From an uncultured Treponema sp. (lineage in GTDB: Bacteria; Spirochaetota; Spirochaetia; Treponematales; Treponemataceae), in assembly GCF_945873775.1 (NCBI RefSeq), contig NZ_CAMCEC010000008.1:1-64000 (forward strand): a DNA stretch of 64,000 bases. Reading direction: 5' to 3'. Made by a program: the position numbers and the translations under genes. This document shows positions 61,673-64,000 of the stretch, in pieces. A model generated the notes under the pieces. That model worked only from the letters and a program-made list of their open reading frames with translations. It had not been told where the DNA came from and searched no databases. The stretch's first letter is position 1. Every line of letters begins with the position of its first letter.

Positions 61673-62053
61673 TTAATATTCCGCTTTCCAAAGCCTGTGA
61701 ATGTTGCAATATTCATAAGCTGCCTCAACTCGTTCTCCTGTCATAACTGCAAAATCTACGCTTGGAGAATTTCCGGGACGAAGCCATTTTTGCTGAATTC
61801 CTTTGTCTGTCTGAAGCAAAATCCATTCGATGTAATGCTCTGCTTCCGATGGATGAAGCTTTGAGCCTACGGTAACAGAAACAGTGTTTCCCGCAACTTT
61901 AATTACAGGAATGTGTTTTTCTGTAGAGCCGTCCGTTGTTCCTGGCACAAGTTCCTGCATGGCTTCACCGCAGCAAACTGTTGGAACTCCAGAGTCCTTT
62001 ACAATGGCGATGATTTTTCCGCAGTGTCTGCAATAATAAAATTTCAACTGCAT
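61673..62053 (-). CDS. dfx: desulfoferrodoxin (superoxide reductase, 2Fe class)
   Basis: A 126-aa protein. The N-terminal desulforedoxin-like centre I has Cys ligands in FYYCRHCGK and VCCGE. The superoxide reductase centre II has HIPVI (His48-type), SKLHPSEAEHYIEWI and EYCNIHRLW (Cys and His ligands). It reduces superoxide to peroxide without making oxygen, typical of anaerobes. ATG 62053 follows GGAGG by 5 nt. It lies directly upstream of ferritin, so both iron-handling and superoxide removal are co-expressed. Confidence 0.93.
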   Translation of the reverse strand: MQLKFYYCRHCGKIIAIVKDSGVPTVCCGEAMQELVPGTTDGSTEKHIPVIKVAGNTVSVTVGSKLHPSEAEHYIEWILLQTDKGIQQKWLRPGNSPSVDFAVMTGERVEAAYEYCNIHRLWKAEY

Positions 62054-62354
62054 ATAGACCTCCAAAGATTTTGCAAGACCGGATTGAAAAATAACTGCAA
62101 TTTTTTTTGCGCCTGTCATTTTTCTTTTGCCTTGCGTTTACGCTTTTAAGATACCACAAAAAAATCCTGTGTAAACAAAAATCACTCGCAAACGGTCATC
62201 AAAAAATCACCAGCGGTATGGTGAGAGGAAAAATTGTTATTGTTTATATATAGACAGTTTAAGTTAACGAATTTATGAAGCGGAAATAGAAATTGTGGCA
62301 ATTGTATTTTAGATGTGCCTTGAATTTTTTGTAGAAAAATATTACATTTGTGTT

Positions 62355-62388
62355 GCGCAGTTTATGATTCCTCATAACTCTCCTGCGC
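62355..62388 (+). promoter_or_regulatory. two-helix stem-loop in leader of VUT gene
   Basis: GCGCAG/CTGCGC encloses a second stem TTATGA/TCATAA with a TTCC loop. It lies about 55 nt before the VUT gene. It does not match a riboswitch consensus I know. The rest of 62054-62442 is AT-rich with no gene I can support. Confidence 0.45.
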
Positions 62389-62407
62389 TTTATAAATTAA
62401 AATTCTT

Positions 62408-62446
62408 ATGGAGGCTGGCGGTTTTGTTTCCGCTGACATTTTATGA
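62408..62446 (+). other. possible 12-codon leader ORF
   Basis: EAGGFVSADIL follows an ATG at 62408 and its TGA overlaps the VUT ATG as ATGA. It carries no ribosome site. A small GCGG/CCGC hairpin lies inside it. It could translationally couple or could be coincidence. Confidence 0.25.
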
Positions 62447-63189
62447 AAAAATTCCTTTCTTTTGTTTCCCGTGAAGCTGACGACTTTAAAATTCTTTTGA
62501 GAAACATTCCTTCACTCACAGTTTCAATTTTTATTTTGTCCGTTGTCTGTGCAAATCTTATGGCGAACAAAGAACTTGTAACTTTTAAGTATGCTGCGCT
62601 TGACTGCGGATTTGCATTCAGCTGGATTATGTTTTTGTGCATGGACGTAATCTGCAAAAGATGGGGCGCCAAGGCATCAATAAAAATTTCCCTTGTTGCT
62701 CTTGCTGTGAATCTTTTTATTTGCGTTTCATTTGCGTTGCTTGCAAAGACTCCGGGAAAGTGGGGCGAATATTATGCTTCTGAGAATTCACTTGTTAATG
62801 ACGCGCTCAATGCGACTTTTGCAGGATCTTGGTATGTTGTGCTTGGCTCGTCTGTCGCGTTTGTTTCGTCGTCAGTTGTAAATGCTCTTCTTAACTGCGC
62901 AATCGGAAGCCTTTTTAAGTCAGACGGATTTTTTTCATTTGCATCTCGCTCCTATATTTCAACCGCAATAGCCCAGCTTGTTGACAATTTTATTTTTGCC
63001 ACAATTGTTTCAAAAGTTTTCTTTGGCTGGACTTGGATTCAAGTTTTTGTGTGCTCGGCGATTGGGGCTGGATTTGAGCTTTTGGGCGAAGTGTTTTTTT
63101 CCGGCTTGGGATATAAAGTTGTCCGCCAGTGGGAAAAAGAAAGAGTCGGGCAGGAATATATTGAATACAAAAAGGCTAATGCAAAATGA
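62443..63189 (+). CDS. VUT-family transporter (queuosine precursor type)
   Basis: A 248-aa membrane protein of the VUT/YhhQ family with about 6-7 hydrophobic segments: LTVSIFILSVVCANLMANKE, then DVICKRWGAKASIKISLVAL, then YISTAIAQLVDNFIFATIVS. Relatives import queuosine precursors (preQ0, preQ1). The ribosome site is atypical: GGAGG lies about 28 nt before the ATG, unless brought closer by the leader hairpin. It overlaps the SDR gene by 4 bp (ATGA). Confidence 0.82.
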   Translation: MKKFLSFVSREADDFKILLRNIPSLTVSIFILSVVCANLMANKELVTFKYAALDCGFAFSWIMFLCMDVICKRWGAKASIKISLVALAVNLFICVSFALLAKTPGKWGEYYASENSLVNDALNATFAGSWYVVLGSSVAFVSSSVVNALLNCAIGSLFKSDGFFSFASRSYISTAIAQLVDNFIFATIVSKVFFGWTWIQVFVCSAIGAGFELLGEVFFSGLGYKVVRQWEKERVGQEYIEYKKANAK

Positions 63190-63875
63190 AAGTTTTAATC
63201 ACAGGAACGAGCAGGGGAATCGGAAGAGCGTGCGCCTTAAAGTTTCTTGCTGAAAAAAATGAAGTCATTGGACTTGATGTGTGCCCTGACTCAATAAGCG
63301 GCGATTTTTCTGTAAAGAATGCTGAATGCTATAAACATTTTGTTTGCGACATTTCAAAAGAAAATTCTCTTCCTGAAATAAATGGTGTTGAAATTCTTGT
63401 GAACAATGCTGGAATTCAAACTGCCAGCAATTTCAGTCTTGATGATATAAAAGTGAATCTTATTGGAACAATAGCGGTTACAGAAAAATATGCGTTTCAG
63501 AAAAAAATAAAATCTGTTTTATTCAATGCTTCCGTTTCAGCGCTTACAGGGAACGAGTTTGCTTCTTATGCCGCGTCAAAGGCTGGAGTTGTGGGCTACA
63601 TGAAAAACTGCGCGATTCGGCTTGCAAATGAATACCGGGCAACTTGCAATGCCTTGTGCTTTGGCGGAATTCTTACGGAACTTAATGAGCCTGTTGTTCA
63701 GAATAAATCGCTTTGGAAAAAAATCTTGGACGTAACTCCGCTAAAACGCTGGGCGACTGCGGAAGAAGCCGCTGACTGGATTTATTTTATGACTGCGATA
63801 AATAAATTCTGCACAGGGCAGGCAATCGATGTTTCCGGAGGGGAACGCAACTGCGCCGACTTATTTGTATGGTAG
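63186..63875 (+). CDS. short-chain dehydrogenase/reductase
   Basis: A 229-aa SDR enzyme. Nucleotide-binding motif TGTSRGIGRA near 7, structural NNAG near 80, and catalytic Ser-Tyr-Lys in NASVSALTGNEFASYAASKAG near 118-134. It uses NAD(P)H to reduce or oxidise a carbonyl substrate, which is unknown. The C-terminus (GQAIDVSGGERNCADLFVW) is complete. It overlaps the VUT gene and is translationally coupled to it. Confidence 0.9.
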   Translation: MKVLITGTSRGIGRACALKFLAEKNEVIGLDVCPDSISGDFSVKNAECYKHFVCDISKENSLPEINGVEILVNNAGIQTASNFSLDDIKVNLIGTIAVTEKYAFQKKIKSVLFNASVSALTGNEFASYAASKAGVVGYMKNCAIRLANEYRATCNALCFGGILTELNEPVVQNKSLWKKILDVTPLKRWATAEEAADWIYFMTAINKFCTGQAIDVSGGERNCADLFVW

Positions 63876-63879
63876 AAAT

Positions 63880-63909
63880 TTGACATTTTGGCAGTTATTA
63901 CTTTATAAT
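63880..63909 (+). promoter_or_regulatory. sigma-70-type promoter
   Basis: TTGACA, an 18-bp spacer, then TATAAT, 26 nt before the ATG at 63936. Confidence 0.75.
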
Positions 63910-63935
63910 TACATTGGTTTTGCAGGGAGGTTTTT

Positions 63936-64000
63936 ATGGTAGTTTCTGTAGTTCCTATTGGAAATTCTCGTGGAATAAGATTTCCTAAAATGATATTGGA
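63936..64000 (+). CDS. MazE/AbrB-like antitoxin, partial
   Basis: Only the first 21 codons are in the window. VVSVVPIGNSRGIRFPKMIL matches the swapped-hairpin AbrB fold of MazE/PemI antitoxins (IGNSxGIRIPK). GGGAGG lies 5 nt before ATG. A MazF-type toxin gene is expected just beyond the window end. Confidence 0.7.
   Translation, partial: MVVSVVPIGNSRGIRFPKMIL

Noticed and set aside
62330-62442. preQ1 riboswitch
   Set aside because: The leader has stems, but I could not match a preQ1 class I, II or III consensus, so I list it only as a stem-loop.

Overview
The window looks like a chromosomal segment of a host-associated Treponema-like spirochaete. The evidence is AT-rich DNA, spirochaete-type lipoproteins, exported proteins with YwqK-like or POTRA/beta-barrel folds, a membrane-anchored HTH regulator, a Cache-type chemoreceptor, and an anaerobe's oxygen defence (desulfoferrodoxin plus ferritin). 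Genus is inferred from gene content and style, not from a marker gene.

Layout. 1-5.3 kb: a small ORF, a DEDD exonuclease, an exported repeat protein broken by an in-frame amber codon, a Sel1-repeat membrane protein, and an AraC regulator behind a 41-bp repeat array. 5.3-8.8 kb: a GC-richer cassette (HxlR regulator, UvrA-like ABC protein, divergent flavin reductase) that looks recently acquired. 9.2-15.3 kb: two MATE exporters, a chemoreceptor and a second AraC regulator. 15.7-22.1 kb: an exported DUF362 protein, a cyclophilin-like exported protein, a permease, then larE-larB-larC (nickel-pincer cofactor synthesis) and a membrane protein. 22.1-25.2 kb: a repeat array, a truncated zinc-ribbon gene, phage-like small genes, a solitary Dam-type methylase, a tRNA 3'-end-like sequence and gene remnants. 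25.7-29.0 kb: two small exported proteins and a type II restriction-modification pair. 29.1-37.2 kb: an exported protein with two back-to-back two-component systems, an Omp85-like protein and a DUF368 (PopT-type) protein. 37.4-40.0 kb: housekeeping-type genes.

40.0-56.5 kb is a defence island. It holds a PLD-helicase-DUF3427 protein with a NUDIX partner, a RelB/YoeB-type toxin-antitoxin pair, an AAA-DUF4143 ATPase, a serine recombinase, an XRE-ImmA/IrrE pair, and the most interesting unit: six overlapping or abutting genes at 46.2-55.0 kb. These are a C5 methyltransferase, a PD-(D/E)XK nuclease with a B3-like C-terminus, a Z1 helicase, a MORC-like GHKL ATPase, an unrecognised protein and a DUF6339-like protein. 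The association of MORC-like ATPases and Z1 helicases with restriction systems was predicted by comparative genomics (Iyer, Abhiman and Aravind, 2008). I know of no mechanism for this exact combination.

56.7-64.0 kb: an HU-like protein, a sucrose-use pair (GH32 hydrolase, fructokinase) followed by a membrane-anchored HTH protein, ferritin and desulfoferrodoxin, a VUT-family transporter with an SDR enzyme, and the start of a MazE/AbrB-like gene.

Two non-coding signals recur. Four intergenic arrays repeat with an exact 41-bp period over 5-7 units each. A 91-99 bp MITE-like element occurs twice, with a hairpin kept by compensatory changes. A third pattern is that at least eight genes lack a Shine-Dalgarno sequence and have a TATAAT-like box 6-8 nt before ATG, which suggests leaderless transcripts.
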